Of a DNA stretch of 64,000 bases, positions 1 to 8,818 are shown in pieces. This stretch comes from an uncultured Candidatus Melainabacteria bacterium (GTDB lineage Bacteria; Cyanobacteriota; Vampirovibrionia; Gastranaerophilales; Gastranaerophilaceae). Where the stretch lies: positions 33,752-97,751 of the forward strand of contig CAKVCZ010000010.1 in assembly GCA_934726055.1 (NCBI GenBank). The letters are read 5' to 3'. The position numbers were made by a program, and so were the translations under genes. The notes beneath the pieces were generated by a model. That model saw only the letters and a list, made by a program, of their open reading frames with translations, was not told the DNA's origin and did no database searches. Position 1 is the stretch's first letter; each line of letters opens with the position of its first letter.

Positions 1-813
1 AAGATAGCCGACTCTTCTGTTCATAGAACCTAATTGAGTAATCATAACAGGCTCTTTACGTTTTGAAGATAGAAGATTTAGTTTATGATTATTTTCTCCG
101 TTTTGATTGTTAACACCTTCTATTAGTGTATGTGAATGTCCTCCGATAATAATATCAACACCTTCAGTTTCTTGTGCAATTTTCAAATCATTTTCATAAC
201 CTACATGAGAGCATAGGATAATTTTATTTACACCTTGTTTTTCAAGGTTTACGACCTCGTTATTAATCGATTTTATTGTACTGTCAAGATTTTGAGGCTT
301 AACAGTTTTGTCAACAGCATTTATATAAGAATCAAAAGGGGAAGTTCCTATTATGCCGAATTTTTGACCACCTTTCATAAATATCGCCGATTTGACAAGT
401 TTTTTGTCTTTAATCCTTTTTCTTAGCGGATTTTCTTTTCTTAATTTAAGATTTGCAGAAAAAGATTTAAACTCAGCTTTTTTTAATGAATCTGCCAATT
501 TTTTAGACCCGCCTGCAAACTCATGATTTCCAAGAGCCAAAGCATCCAAATGCATATAGTTGAACAGTTTTACCATCAAGGAATTTCTTTGCCTATCAGA
601 ACCGAAAAGACAATCCCCTGCTGCAATAGTAAAATTAGGAACATGAACATTTTCTTTTACAAATTCATCATGAGCTGTCTTAAATTTTGATAATCTATCT
701 ACATCACCATGCATATCGTTTGTGTAAAAAATTCCCACTTCAACATCACTTTTACTATTTTTACCCTGAGGTTGAAAAGGTTTTGTATTCAATTTTGGAG
801 TTATTTTTAACAC
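1..813 (-). CDS. 5'-nucleotidase-type metallophosphatase, truncated by window edge
   Basis: Reading the minus strand gives an open frame of 271 codons that runs off the left edge, so the C-terminus is missing. The two-metal phosphoesterase motifs appear in order: TNDMHGD (residues 31-37), AGDC (65-68), GNHEF (95-99), SHVGY (202-206) and GGHSHT (224-229). This is the UshA/CapA-like catalytic half of 5'-nucleotidases, which hydrolyse nucleotides, usually in the periplasm. No signal peptide is visible in the first 30 residues, so the location is uncertain. The GTG at 811-813 is the only plausible start before an in-frame stop at 823-825; its ribosome-binding site is weak. Confidence 0.85.
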   Translation of the reverse strand, partial: MLKITPKLNTKPFQPQGKNSKSDVEVGIFYTNDMHGDVDRLSKFKTAHDEFVKENVHVPNFTIAAGDCLFGSDRQRNSLMVKLFNYMHLDALALGNHEFAGGSKKLADSLKKAEFKSFSANLKLRKENPLRKRIKDKKLVKSAIFMKGGQKFGIIGTSPFDSYINAVDKTVKPQNLDSTIKSINNEVVNLEKQGVNKIILCSHVGYENDLKIAQETEGVDIIIGGHSHTLIEGVNNQNGENNHKLNLLSSKRKEPVMITQLGSMNRRVGYL

Positions 814-855
814 GTTGTGTACCTATTAAAGAAACCGTTCTTGTATTGTTTAGAG

Positions 856-1476
856 CTAATCACAAGCATGCTTGCCGTCCCAGGATAAATCACTACGACA
901 TTTTAGATAATCCATATTTCCATAAAGTATTGGCCAAGAAATCCAATTATATGCTAGGTTTTCATTACTAAAATATTGATATCTATCATCATTATAACAA
1001 GACGAACAAAACAAATCAAAGAAATCAACACGATAAGTAGATGGGCCTTTGACATTGTCTAAGTCAATATATATCTCATAATCTCTATTTGATTCTACTA
1101 TAGATACACCATTTGTTAATACCACACCATAAGTGAATCTACTTAAATGTGAATCATCATATTCATTCGTACTGCTATTATAACGTTTAATTGCTTTATT
1201 TGCTAAACAATCCGTTGCAGTAGAGCAAACTTTTGCAACATTCAAGTATTTGGCAACATGTTGTAAATTAAAAGATCTATCACCATATTCAGCTCTGGCT
1301 TTCATTTCTGCTGCTTGAAGCATTGGAATAGTTGTTCTCAAGAGCATTATATATTTTTCTTCGTTAAAACCGTTATTTTTAATATTTGGTATGGCAAGAG
1401 CTGCAGTAACGCCAATTATACCTACTACCAAAAGGACTTCTGCCATTGTGAATGCTTGTTTTAATTTGCTTTTCAT
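856..1476 (-). CDS. Type II secretion/type IV pilus pseudopilin-like protein
   Basis: 206-residue protein with a short basic leader (MKSKLKQA) followed by the prepilin processing and hydrophobic helix region FTMAEVLLVVGIIGV. Prepilin peptidase would cut before Phe, with Ala instead of the usual Gly at -1. Glu5 of the mature protein is present. Asp/Gly-rich IDLDNVKGPS near residue 155 resembles the calcium-site region of other pseudopilins, and the C-terminus carries YGNMDYLKC and paired cysteines. The ATG at 1474-1476 is preceded by GAGGT at suitable spacing; the longer upstream frame is not used. It is monocistronic and divergent from the transketolase gene. The substrate and apparatus are unknown. 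Confidence 0.85.
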   Translation of the reverse strand: MKSKLKQAFTMAEVLLVVGIIGVTAALAIPNIKNNGFNEEKYIMLLRTTIPMLQAAEMKARAEYGDRSFNLQHVAKYLNVAKVCSTATDCLANKAIKRYNSSTNEYDDSHLSRFTYGVVLTNGVSIVESNRDYEIYIDLDNVKGPSTYRVDFFDLFCSSCYNDDRYQYFSNENLAYNWISWPILYGNMDYLKCRSDLSWDGKHACD

Positions 1477-1640
1477 AACACTTACCTCATTGTAAATATA
1501 ATAGCACGACAAAAGTAACAGGTCAATTTTAGAAAGTATTAAAGCAACAAAATGTAAAACATCTTAATAAGAATTTATGAAATTAGCAGATTTTGTATGT
1601 TTGTGCTAGAATATAATCAAAAGAGTATAAGGAGTTCAAA

Positions 1641-2594
1641 ATGTTGACATTAAACAAAAAAGAAAGAAAATCAATTCGTGCAGCTTATGGTAAAGCTTTG
1701 GCAGAAGTTGGCAGAGAAAATAAAGATGTAGTAGTTCTTGATTCAGATTTGGCAGGTTCTACACAAACAATAATATTTGCAAAAGAATTTCCTGACAGAT
1801 GGTTTGATTGCGGTATTGCAGAAGCAGATATGACAACAACAGCAGTTGGTCTTGCGTCAGTTGGCAAAATCCCATTCTTATCAAGCTTTGCAGTTTTTGC
1901 AACAGGTAGAAACTATGACCAAATCAGAAACGGTGCTTGCTATGCAGGATTTAACATAAAAGTTGTAGGAACTCACGGCGGAATTACTGTTGGAGAAGAC
2001 GGTGCTACTCACCAATCATTGGAAGATGTTTCTCTAATGCGTGGTATTCCGGGAATGCAAGTTTTAGTTCCATCGGATTGTGCTGAAATGAATGCTGCAG
2101 TAAAATATGCAGCTAAACATTTTGGCCCTGTTTACATTAGAGTTCCAAGAACAAATGTTCCTGATGTGTTTGAAGAAGGTCATCAATTCGATATGACAAA
2201 AGCCGTTGTTTTAAAAGAAGGTAAAGATGTAACTATCGTTACTAACGGCGAAACAACTGCAGAAGTAATCGAAGCATCTGAATTGTTAGCTAAAAAAGGT
2301 ATTGATGTTGAAATCGTTCACATGCCAATGGTAAAACCTATGGACAAAGAAACAGTTTTAGCTTCAGCTAAGAAAACAGGCTTTGTTATTACAGTTGAAA
2401 ACCATTCAGTAATTGGCGGGGTTGGTTCAGCAGTTTGTGAATTGCTTTGTGAAACATATCCTGTACCTGTTCACAGACTTGGTGTTCAAGATACATTCGG
2501 TCAATCAGGAGATTTTGACAACTTGATGAAACATTACAGATTAAATTCAACTGAATTGGCAGAAGATATTACAAAAATAATGGAAACAAAATAA
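1641..2594 (+). CDS. Transketolase, C-terminal subunit (split enzyme)
   Basis: 317 residues covering only the pyrimidine-binding and C-terminal domains of transketolase, a thiamine-diphosphate enzyme of the pentose phosphate pathway. The catalytic Glu lies in CGIAEADM (about residue 60). The conserved GEDGATHQ follows near 127, and the transketolase_C domain with ENHSVIGGVG is near 255. Whole transketolases are about 650 residues, so this is the C-half of a two-subunit form; the N-terminal (TPP-binding) half is not in this window. AAGGAG precedes the ATG. Its stop codon overlaps the start of ftsE as TAATG, so the two are translationally coupled. A DXS or pyruvate dehydrogenase beta identity is less likely given the close transketolase pattern. 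Confidence 0.88.
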   Translation: MLTLNKKERKSIRAAYGKALAEVGRENKDVVVLDSDLAGSTQTIIFAKEFPDRWFDCGIAEADMTTTAVGLASVGKIPFLSSFAVFATGRNYDQIRNGACYAGFNIKVVGTHGGITVGEDGATHQSLEDVSLMRGIPGMQVLVPSDCAEMNAAVKYAAKHFGPVYIRVPRTNVPDVFEEGHQFDMTKAVVLKEGKDVTIVTNGETTAEVIEASELLAKKGIDVEIVHMPMVKPMDKETVLASAKKTGFVITVENHSVIGGVGSAVCELLCETYPVPVHRLGVQDTFGQSGDFDNLMKHYRLNSTELAEDITKIMETK

Positions 2595-3268
2595 TGATAC
2601 AGTTACGCTCGGTAACAAAAAAATATAAAAATAAATATGCACTAAAGAATATTAATTTAGACATTCTTTCTGGTGAATTCGTATTTATTATCGGAAAATC
2701 AGGTGCCGGAAAATCAACACTGATGAAAATGTTATACAAAGAAGAAGCTCCATCTTCTGGTACGGTAATTATCGGAGGAATTAACGTTACAAACATTCCG
2801 CCTGATAAAGTTCCAAACCTTAGAAGATGTATGGGAATTGTTTTCCAAGACTACAAACTTCTACAAAACCAAACCGTGTATGACAATGTTGCATACGTAA
2901 TCAGAACTTTAGGCATAAGTTCTAAAGAAGTTCATGCCAGAGTTACAGGTGCATTAAAGGTCGTAGGACTTATTAATAAAATGAAAGCTAAACCAAATGA
3001 ACTTTCAGGTGGCGAGCAACAACGTGTAAGTATTGCAAGAGCAATTGTAAACGGTCCGCCACTATTAATCGCAGATGAACCTACCGGCAACTTGGACCCT
3101 AAAAACTCTCTTGAAGTTATGCAAATTTTGGATCAAATTAATCAAAGAGGTATAACGGTTATTGTATCAACTCACGATCAAAATATGGTTAATTATTTCC
3201 GCAAACGTGTAATTACACTTGATAGCGGAGAAATTGTAAGGGACGTTCAAGCAGGTACTTATGAATAA
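2594..3268 (+). CDS. ftsE: Cell division ATP-binding protein FtsE
   Basis: 224-residue ABC ATPase of the FtsE family, acting with FtsX at the division septum to activate peptidoglycan hydrolases. Walker A GKSGAGKST is at residues 34-42, followed by the Q-loop in GIVFQDYKLL, signature LSGGEQQRVSIARA, Walker B LLIADEPTGNLD and the H-loop STHD. Length is typical. The start overlaps the transketolase stop (TAATG) and its 3' end overlaps ftsX by 8 bases. The FtsEX order is canonical. LolD-like ABC proteins look similar, but the ftsX neighbour settles the call. Confidence 0.95.
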   Translation: MIQLRSVTKKYKNKYALKNINLDILSGEFVFIIGKSGAGKSTLMKMLYKEEAPSSGTVIIGGINVTNIPPDKVPNLRRCMGIVFQDYKLLQNQTVYDNVAYVIRTLGISSKEVHARVTGALKVVGLINKMKAKPNELSGGEQQRVSIARAIVNGPPLLIADEPTGNLDPKNSLEVMQILDQINQRGITVIVSTHDQNMVNYFRKRVITLDSGEIVRDVQAGTYE

Positions 3269-4172
3269 TTCAAAAGCACAAAAGTTAAAAAAGAAAGTTA
3301 AAAATCATATTCCAAAAGACTGGCTTACAGAAATAAGAATAGTTTACCGTATGTCAGTTGAAATTTTTAATGACTTCAGAAGAACCGGCTGGATTAATTT
3401 GGCTATCATTACTACAATGGCAGCTATACTAACTCTGTTTGGAGCACTTTTAAGAACAACACTTTCTGTTTCAACTTTCGCTCACGAATTAGGTAATGTA
3501 CTTGAAATCTCTGTATATTTGAAATCAAACGCAGATGCAAATGTCGTTGCAGAAAGAATTAAAGAATTTGACCATGTTGAAAAAGTTAGAATTATTCCAA
3601 AAGAAAAATCTTGGGGTGATTTGAAACGTGAACTTGATATTAATGACATAGATAATCCATTACCGGATACATTACACGTCAAGGTTGATAAACCTACCAA
3701 TACAAACGATGTCTTCGGGAAAATTAAAGCATTGTCTGTCGTAGAAGATATGAGTTATGCCCAAGATTTGGCTAAGAAGATTCAAGTTTTAAATAAAGTT
3801 GTAAATACGACAACAGTTTTTGTTGTAATTATCGTTGCAATTCTGACAATAACTATCATCAACAACACAATTCAACTTGTTATTCAATCCAGAAAAGATG
3901 AAATTGAGATTATGCGTCTTATGGGTGTTAGCAATTGGTATATAAGAATTCCGTTAATTATGCAAGGTGCTCTTTACGGTTTTGTAGGCGGTCTTATAGC
4001 GTTAGTACCTGTGGATATAGTTCAAAACATGCTAAATAACATTCATAAATTCTTTGTTGTACCATCTCCTATATTCGCAGGAAATATTGTAATTATTTCA
4101 ACATTGATTTTAGGAACTGTTTTTGGAGCAAGCGGAAGCTTTTTATCTATCAAAAAGCACTTACAAGTTTAA
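3261..4172 (+). CDS. ftsX: Cell division protein FtsX
   Basis: 303-residue permease-like partner of FtsE. Four hydrophobic segments are visible: about residues 43-66, 177-200, 225-249 and 270-292. A large extracytoplasmic loop between the first and second carries the FtsX ECD-like stretch (LEISVYLKSNADANVV). The motif EIEIMRLMGVSNWYIR, typical of FtsX, follows the second segment and probably contacts FtsE. It overlaps the 3' end of ftsE, indicating one transcript. FtsX transmits ATPase-driven conformational change to periplasmic hydrolase activators; none is encoded next to it here. Confidence 0.93.
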   Translation: MNNSKAQKLKKKVKNHIPKDWLTEIRIVYRMSVEIFNDFRRTGWINLAIITTMAAILTLFGALLRTTLSVSTFAHELGNVLEISVYLKSNADANVVAERIKEFDHVEKVRIIPKEKSWGDLKRELDINDIDNPLPDTLHVKVDKPTNTNDVFGKIKALSVVEDMSYAQDLAKKIQVLNKVVNTTTVFVVIIVAILTITIINNTIQLVIQSRKDEIEIMRLMGVSNWYIRIPLIMQGALYGFVGGLIALVPVDIVQNMLNNIHKFFVVPSPIFAGNIVIISTLILGTVFGASGSFLSIKKHLQV

Positions 4173-4204
4173 ACTATTAAACTTTTTTTATAAGGGATTT
4201 AGTT

Positions 4205-5464
4205 GTGTATTCAGGGACAAATATTATATTAGTAACTAATAATGAAGCCATGGTTGGTTTACTTAGCCCTGAACTTGTACAACTAAGAAACATTGATAGC
4301 ATTTTAATCAAAAATTATCAAGATGCAATTACTGCAATAAAAAATGAAAGCCCGCAAGCAGTTCTTGTTGATTGTAAAAATTCAATAGAAGAACCTTTTT
4401 GCCTTGATTTAATAAGAAGAATAAAAGAAGTAACTTCTACTCCAATTATTTTAATATTAGAAAATTATAATGCACAATTTGTCAAAAACGCGTTCAGATT
4501 TGGAATAAACGAAGTCGTAAATCTTCAATACGGAAGTGCTGAAATTCTCATGAGAACTATTTGGAGCTTGCAAAAAAGAGAACTTAAACAAGTTGCAACA
4601 AGAAATGAAAATTTGTTAAAGGAATTAAATGTAATAAATGACAAAACCGGATTTTACACAGCAAAATACAGTAAAAAGGTTTTTCAAAACGAAATTGATT
4701 ACTTACAAACAAAAAAACAAGATGGAATTTTTATGGCAATTGAACCAAACAAAAATTCCAGACTTTCACCAAGCTTACAAAATATTATTGATACAATAAA
4801 AAACAACGTTAGAGCAACAGATATAATTGCACATACAAAGTTTCAAAATACTTTCTACATCTTGCTTGAAAACACAAATCTTGAAGGTGCTATGATTGTT
4901 TGGAACAGAATTAATCAAAACATCGGAGCACAAGAAACGCTATGTGGAAGTATTATTGCAATAAATACAAAAACAGATATTGAAAACATTGATATAATTT
5001 TAAAAGACGGACTTATTGAAGCTCAAAATTCACCAAATTTTGTATATATTGGAGATTCAAAAACCAAGCCTAATGATAATTGGTTGAATGATACAAATAT
5101 GCTAAATCAAAATAACGGGCCAAAAAATTTTAAACTGTTCAAACAATTATATACCAGAAAATTAGAAAAAATAATTAAACCAACAATTGATAATCTACTT
5201 GATGAATACAGTGAAATTCTTGTGAACACTCAAACTCCACTCATCGAAACTGATGATAGTTACAGTGTTAAGTTTTTACACAAAAGACAAGAAAGTGAAT
5301 TTTCTATAACTCAAGACGGCAACAATGTTGTAATCAATTCAATTCACAACGGCTTGGATAGTCCTGAAAACAAAACAATAAAAATGGATTTAAGCGAAAT
5401 TTCCACCCACGAAATTGAAAGCAATTTTGAAGATTTTATTCTTGAATTTAAAACTTGTCTATAA
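4205..5464 (+). CDS. Receiver-like domain fused to degenerate GGDEF-like domain
   Basis: 419 residues. Residues 1-125 read as a response-regulator receiver fold: beta-strand NIILVTNN, phosphorylation-type Asp56 in AVLVDCKN, then TPIILILE. The conserved Lys before the last helix is replaced (GINEVVNLQ). Residues about 150-290 align in pattern with a diguanylate cyclase domain (NVRATDIIAH..FYILLENTNLEGA), but the GGDEF active-site loop is KFQNTF (212-217), so catalysis is not expected. The C-terminal 120 residues are unrecognised. The GTG start is supported by AAGGG eight bases upstream. It lies 32 bases behind ftsX in the same direction, so it may belong to that operon and act as a signalling or scaffold protein. 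Confidence 0.65.
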   Translation: MYSGTNIILVTNNEAMVGLLSPELVQLRNIDSILIKNYQDAITAIKNESPQAVLVDCKNSIEEPFCLDLIRRIKEVTSTPIILILENYNAQFVKNAFRFGINEVVNLQYGSAEILMRTIWSLQKRELKQVATRNENLLKELNVINDKTGFYTAKYSKKVFQNEIDYLQTKKQDGIFMAIEPNKNSRLSPSLQNIIDTIKNNVRATDIIAHTKFQNTFYILLENTNLEGAMIVWNRINQNIGAQETLCGSIIAINTKTDIENIDIILKDGLIEAQNSPNFVYIGDSKTKPNDNWLNDTNMLNQNNGPKNFKLFKQLYTRKLEKIIKPTIDNLLDEYSEILVNTQTPLIETDDSYSVKFLHKRQESEFSITQDGNNVVINSIHNGLDSPENKTIKMDLSEISTHEIESNFEDFILEFKTCL

Positions 5465-5465
5465 A

Positions 5466-6086
5466 TTACTTGAATGCATCAAAATCATCAAAACTGCCTT
5501 GGTTATCCTGTTCTTCAGATAAAACTAGTCCATCGTCAACTATTCTGGCCAAAAAAATATCTACATTTCTCATGTTTGGACCGTTTGATTTACCGTTTGT
5601 ATCAAAATACAAATAACCACGATACTTGGAACCTGCATATGGACCTGAGGATATATTAGATCCCTCTACACCTGAACTAGGAATCCAAAGATCAATATCA
5701 ATATTACCTTGTAAAACTCCACTAGCATCTCCATTTAAATTCGGAGTCTCAGAAGAACCATTATAATATTTTATTTCACCTGAATAAAAATGCTCCTGTG
5801 TAGCTGAAGGACCACTCATAAAGCTTAACTTATCTTCGCCTAATAGCAATAAGGTCTTATATGGCAATGATTGGGAAGAGGTTTTTTCTCTTTGTGCTCT
5901 ATAAAGCACTTCATCAATACCTTGAAAAGCAATACTCAAATCTTTAAAAGTTGATTTTGCTTTAGCTAATAAAGCTCGTCTTTCATATGTTTTTGCGATA
6001 TTTGGGATAGTTAAAGTGCCAATCACTCCAATTATACCAATAGCTATTAAAATTTCCGATAACGTAAATGCAATAAATTTTTTCAT
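5466..6086 (-). CDS. Pseudopilin-like protein
   Basis: 206 residues with leader MKKFIA, then FTLSEILIAIGIIGVIG as prepilin cleavage and N-terminal helix. As in the other paralogues the -1 residue is Ala. A Gly-rich segment with YFDTNGKSNGPN (about residues 170-181) matches the pseudopilin metal-site region. It lacks the NGN(M/L)DYL tail of the other paralogues and has no cysteines, so it may be a minor pseudopilin. The ATG at 6084-6086 was chosen because GGAG sits at ideal spacing. The upstream ATG (6096-6098) overlaps that Shine-Dalgarno sequence. It converges with the receiver/GGDEF gene, the two stops being one base apart. Confidence 0.83.
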   Translation of the reverse strand: MKKFIAFTLSEILIAIGIIGVIGTLTIPNIAKTYERRALLAKAKSTFKDLSIAFQGIDEVLYRAQREKTSSQSLPYKTLLLLGEDKLSFMSGPSATQEHFYSGEIKYYNGSSETPNLNGDASGVLQGNIDIDLWIPSSGVEGSNISSGPYAGSKYRGYLYFDTNGKSNGPNMRNVDIFLARIVDDGLVLSEEQDNQGSFDDFDAFK

Positions 6087-6241
6087 AAATTTCTCCATAA
6101 ATATATTATACCCGAAATTAAAAATAATAAACGTAACTTTTTACATATTTAAAATTAAGTGTTGGACTTTATTTTATTTTTATAATAATATAGACAAATA
6201 GAGTTTCTGTAAAGCAGGTTTATTATAAGGGAGTTCACAAA

Positions 6242-7177
6242 ATGAAAACTTACAAACTATTAACTAGAGCCGATTTAGACGGTATTATGTCTGCGGTATT
6301 GCTAAAAAAATTAGGCATGGTTGATGAAATTCAATTCTGCCATCCGAAAGATGTACAAGATGGAATAATTCCTGTTAGTGAAAATGATATTATAACAAAT
6401 CTTCCATATAGTGAAAATGCAAAATTCGTTTTCGATCATCATTTTTATGATGATGTAAGGGCTTACAACAAAAAATCTAATCATATTATCAACCCTGTTG
6501 CAAAATCTGCAACCAGAGTAATTTATGAATACTTCGGCGGAGCTGATAAATTTCCAAGTGAATGGCAAGAACTTGTTAAAGCAGTGGATAAAATGGATTC
6601 CGGAGATTTAACAGAAGATGAAATAGTAAATCCATCAGGATTTTTATTACTAAACTATATTCTTGATCCAAGAACAGGCTTAGGTAGATATGATAGCCAA
6701 TTCAGACTTAAAAACTTTGAATTTATGCACTATATTATTGATTTAATGCAAACAACTACTGATATCGACGATATTTTAGGCATGCCTGATGTTAAAGCAA
6801 GAATTGATTTTTATAAAAATGAACAAATCCTGTTTAAAGATCAATTAAAAAAATGTTCAACAGTATATGATAATGTTGTGTTAGTAAACTATAAAGATGA
6901 AGAAACTATCCATGTTGGTAACAGATTCCTAATTTATACAATGTATCCAAGTTGTGATGTATCAATTCATAAAATCATGGGTAACAACAAAGATAAGACT
7001 GTATTTGCCGTAGGAAAATCTATTATAAATAGAAATTCTCAAGCTAATATTTCTGAAATTATGTCTATGCACGGTGGCGGAGGACATAGAAATGCCGGCA
7101 CTTGTCAAGTTTTACACAAAGATGCAGACAAAACTCTAAAAGCTATTTTAGATGAATTAAATGTTTGCGTTCACTAA
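6242..7177 (+). CDS. DHH-family phosphoesterase (exopolyphosphatase/nanoRNase-like)
   Basis: 311 residues. The N-terminal DHH domain has RADLDGIMSA (residues 8-17) and DHH at about 65-67, ligands for two Mn/Mg ions. The C-terminal DHHA1-type substrate-binding motif is HGGGGHRNAG near residue 280. The family includes exopolyphosphatases, NrnA oligoribonucleases and cyclic-dinucleotide phosphodiesterases, so the substrate cannot be fixed from sequence. A link to c-di-AMP turnover is conceivable because cdaA occurs in the same window, but this is speculation. AAGGGAG lies upstream of the ATG, and the gene ends at a strong hairpin terminator. Confidence 0.8.
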   Translation: MKTYKLLTRADLDGIMSAVLLKKLGMVDEIQFCHPKDVQDGIIPVSENDIITNLPYSENAKFVFDHHFYDDVRAYNKKSNHIINPVAKSATRVIYEYFGGADKFPSEWQELVKAVDKMDSGDLTEDEIVNPSGFLLLNYILDPRTGLGRYDSQFRLKNFEFMHYIIDLMQTTTDIDDILGMPDVKARIDFYKNEQILFKDQLKKCSTVYDNVVLVNYKDEETIHVGNRFLIYTMYPSCDVSIHKIMGNNKDKTVFAVGKSIINRNSQANISEIMSMHGGGGHRNAGTCQVLHKDADKTLKAILDELNVCVH

Positions 7178-7193
7178 TTTTCAAAGATATTAG

Positions 7194-7232
7194 AAAGCGG
7201 CGGATTTTGAAAAATCAAAATCCGCCGCTTTT
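7194..7232. terminator. Intrinsic terminator between convergent genes
   Basis: Perfect 17-bp inverted repeat (7194-7210 with 7215-7231) around an AAAA loop, GC-rich core GCGGCGG, flanked by A- and T-rich bases. It serves the DHH gene on the plus strand and plausibly gatA on the minus strand. Confidence 0.92.
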
Positions 7233-7255
7233 ATATGTATTATATTATAATTTAA

Positions 7256-8719
7256 CTAAACATTTGCAACTTGTTTATAGAAATCATGTTCTTGCTCAAA
7301 TTTATAAGAGAAATTGAACAAATCAGCTTCTTTCATTTGTGGAGTCAAGACTTGTAAACCGATAGGCATACCATCCTTGTCGAATCCAGCCGGCAAGCTT
7401 ATTCCAGGAATACCAGCCAAGTTTGCAGAAATTGTTGCAATATCCGTTAAATACATTGCCAATGGATCTTCTGCTCTTGCACCTAAATCAAATGCGGTAT
7501 TTGGACATGTTGGAGAAATCAAGGCATCCACTTTTTCAAATACTCTGTCAAAGTCTTCTTTTACAAGTCTTCTCATCTGTTGAGCTTTTTTGTAATAAGC
7601 ATCATAATAGCCTGAAGATAATGCATAAGTTCCTAACATAATTCTACGTTTAACTTCAGGTCCAAAACCTTCTGCTCTAGTTTTTGTGTACATATCAAGC
7701 AAGCAATCTGCACCTTCGCAGCGATAGCCGTATTTAACTCCGTCAAATCTTGCCAAGTTTGAACTGCATTCAGCTGTTGCAAGAATGTAATATATACCGA
7801 TAGAATATTTTAATGTAGGTAAAGAAACTTCTACAATTTCAGCACCTAATTGCTTATATGTATCAATAGCTAAATCAATAGCTTTTTTAACGTCTTCCGT
7901 TACACCTTCAGCCATCAATTCTTTTATTACACCTATTTTTTTGCCCTTTATATCATTATTCAATGATTTAGAATAATCTTCAACAGGCACATTCAAAGAA
8001 GTTGAATCTTTTGGATCGTATCCTGATATAACTTGTAATAAAGTTGCGGCATCTTCAACTGTTCTTGCAAAAGGTCCAATTTGATCTAAAGAAGACGCAA
8101 ACGCAATTAATCCATAACGTGATACCCTGCCGTATGTAGGTTTCATTCCAACAATACCACAGAAACTTGCAGGAAGACGAATACTTCCACCTGTATCTGA
8201 ACCTAAAGACAATGTTGCTTCACACGCTGCAACAGATGCTGCAGAACCACCTGAAGAGCCACCCGGAACTTTATTCAAATTCCAAGGATTATGAACTTCA
8301 TTAAATGCAGAATTTTCATTCGATGATCCCATTGCAAATTCATCCAAATTTGCTTTTGCAACAATCGGAACCAAATTACCCAATAATTTTTCTGTTATTG
8401 TTGCATTATATGGTGAAACAAAATTTTCTAAGATTTTACTCGATGCAGTTGTTTTTGAACCAACCAAATTCATATTATCTTTTAATACTAAAGGAATTCC
8501 GGCTAATAATGGTAATTCTTCACCTTTAGCAATTTTTTCATCTACTTTTTTAGCTGTTTCTAATGCCGTATCTTTTGTCAAAGAATTGAATGCTTTTACT
8601 TTATCTTCAACTTCATCAATTCTTTCATAAGTTGCATTAACAAGTTCTACTGCAGAAATTTCTTTATTTAAAAGTGCTTTCCTTTGTTCTGTTGCACTCT
8701 TTTTCAAAAGTTCATTCAT
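7256..8719 (-). CDS. gatA: Glutamyl-tRNA(Gln) amidotransferase subunit A
   Basis: 487-residue amidase-signature enzyme. It releases ammonia from glutamine for transamidation of Glu-tRNA(Gln) by the GatCAB complex. The Ser-cisSer-Lys triad is recognisable: Lys in LVLKDN (about residue 80), Ser in GGSSGGSAA (about 155) and the nucleophile region GSDTGGSIRLPA (about 175-186). SSNENSAFNEVHNPWN and RVSRYGLIAFASSLDQ are GatA-specific, separating it from other amidases. Full length. GGAG lies seven bases before the ATG. gatB and gatC are not adjacent. The organism therefore probably makes Gln-tRNA indirectly. Confidence 0.95.
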   Translation of the reverse strand: MNELLKKSATEQRKALLNKEISAVELVNATYERIDEVEDKVKAFNSLTKDTALETAKKVDEKIAKGEELPLLAGIPLVLKDNMNLVGSKTTASSKILENFVSPYNATITEKLLGNLVPIVAKANLDEFAMGSSNENSAFNEVHNPWNLNKVPGGSSGGSAASVAACEATLSLGSDTGGSIRLPASFCGIVGMKPTYGRVSRYGLIAFASSLDQIGPFARTVEDAATLLQVISGYDPKDSTSLNVPVEDYSKSLNNDIKGKKIGVIKELMAEGVTEDVKKAIDLAIDTYKQLGAEIVEVSLPTLKYSIGIYYILATAECSSNLARFDGVKYGYRCEGADCLLDMYTKTRAEGFGPEVKRRIMLGTYALSSGYYDAYYKKAQQMRRLVKEDFDRVFEKVDALISPTCPNTAFDLGARAEDPLAMYLTDIATISANLAGIPGISLPAGFDKDGMPIGLQVLTPQMKEADLFNFSYKFEQEHDFYKQVANV

Positions 8720-8765
8720 CTTTTTCTCCTTAATATTTGTTATTTTTATTATAATTCAAACAGCA

Positions 8766-8792
8766 AAAAAGCACAAATAAATTGTGCTTTTT
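8766..8792 (-). terminator. Intrinsic terminator
   Basis: 11-bp stem (8766-8776 with 8782-8792) around a five-base loop, with an A-run at 8765-8770 that becomes a U-run on the minus strand. It lies just past the stop of the coiled-coil gene at 8819. Confidence 0.8.
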
Positions 8793-8818
8793 CATTTATG
8801 ATATGATAGTTGAATGCA

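Noticed and set aside
687..971. Plus-strand frame overlapping the first pseudopilin and metallophosphatase start
   Set aside because: It spans two minus-strand genes with good motifs and has no ribosome-binding site or recognisable protein.
1612..1617. TATAAT before the transketolase gene as a firm promoter
   Set aside because: The -10 is good but no acceptable -35 lies at 16-18 bases, so it was not listed.
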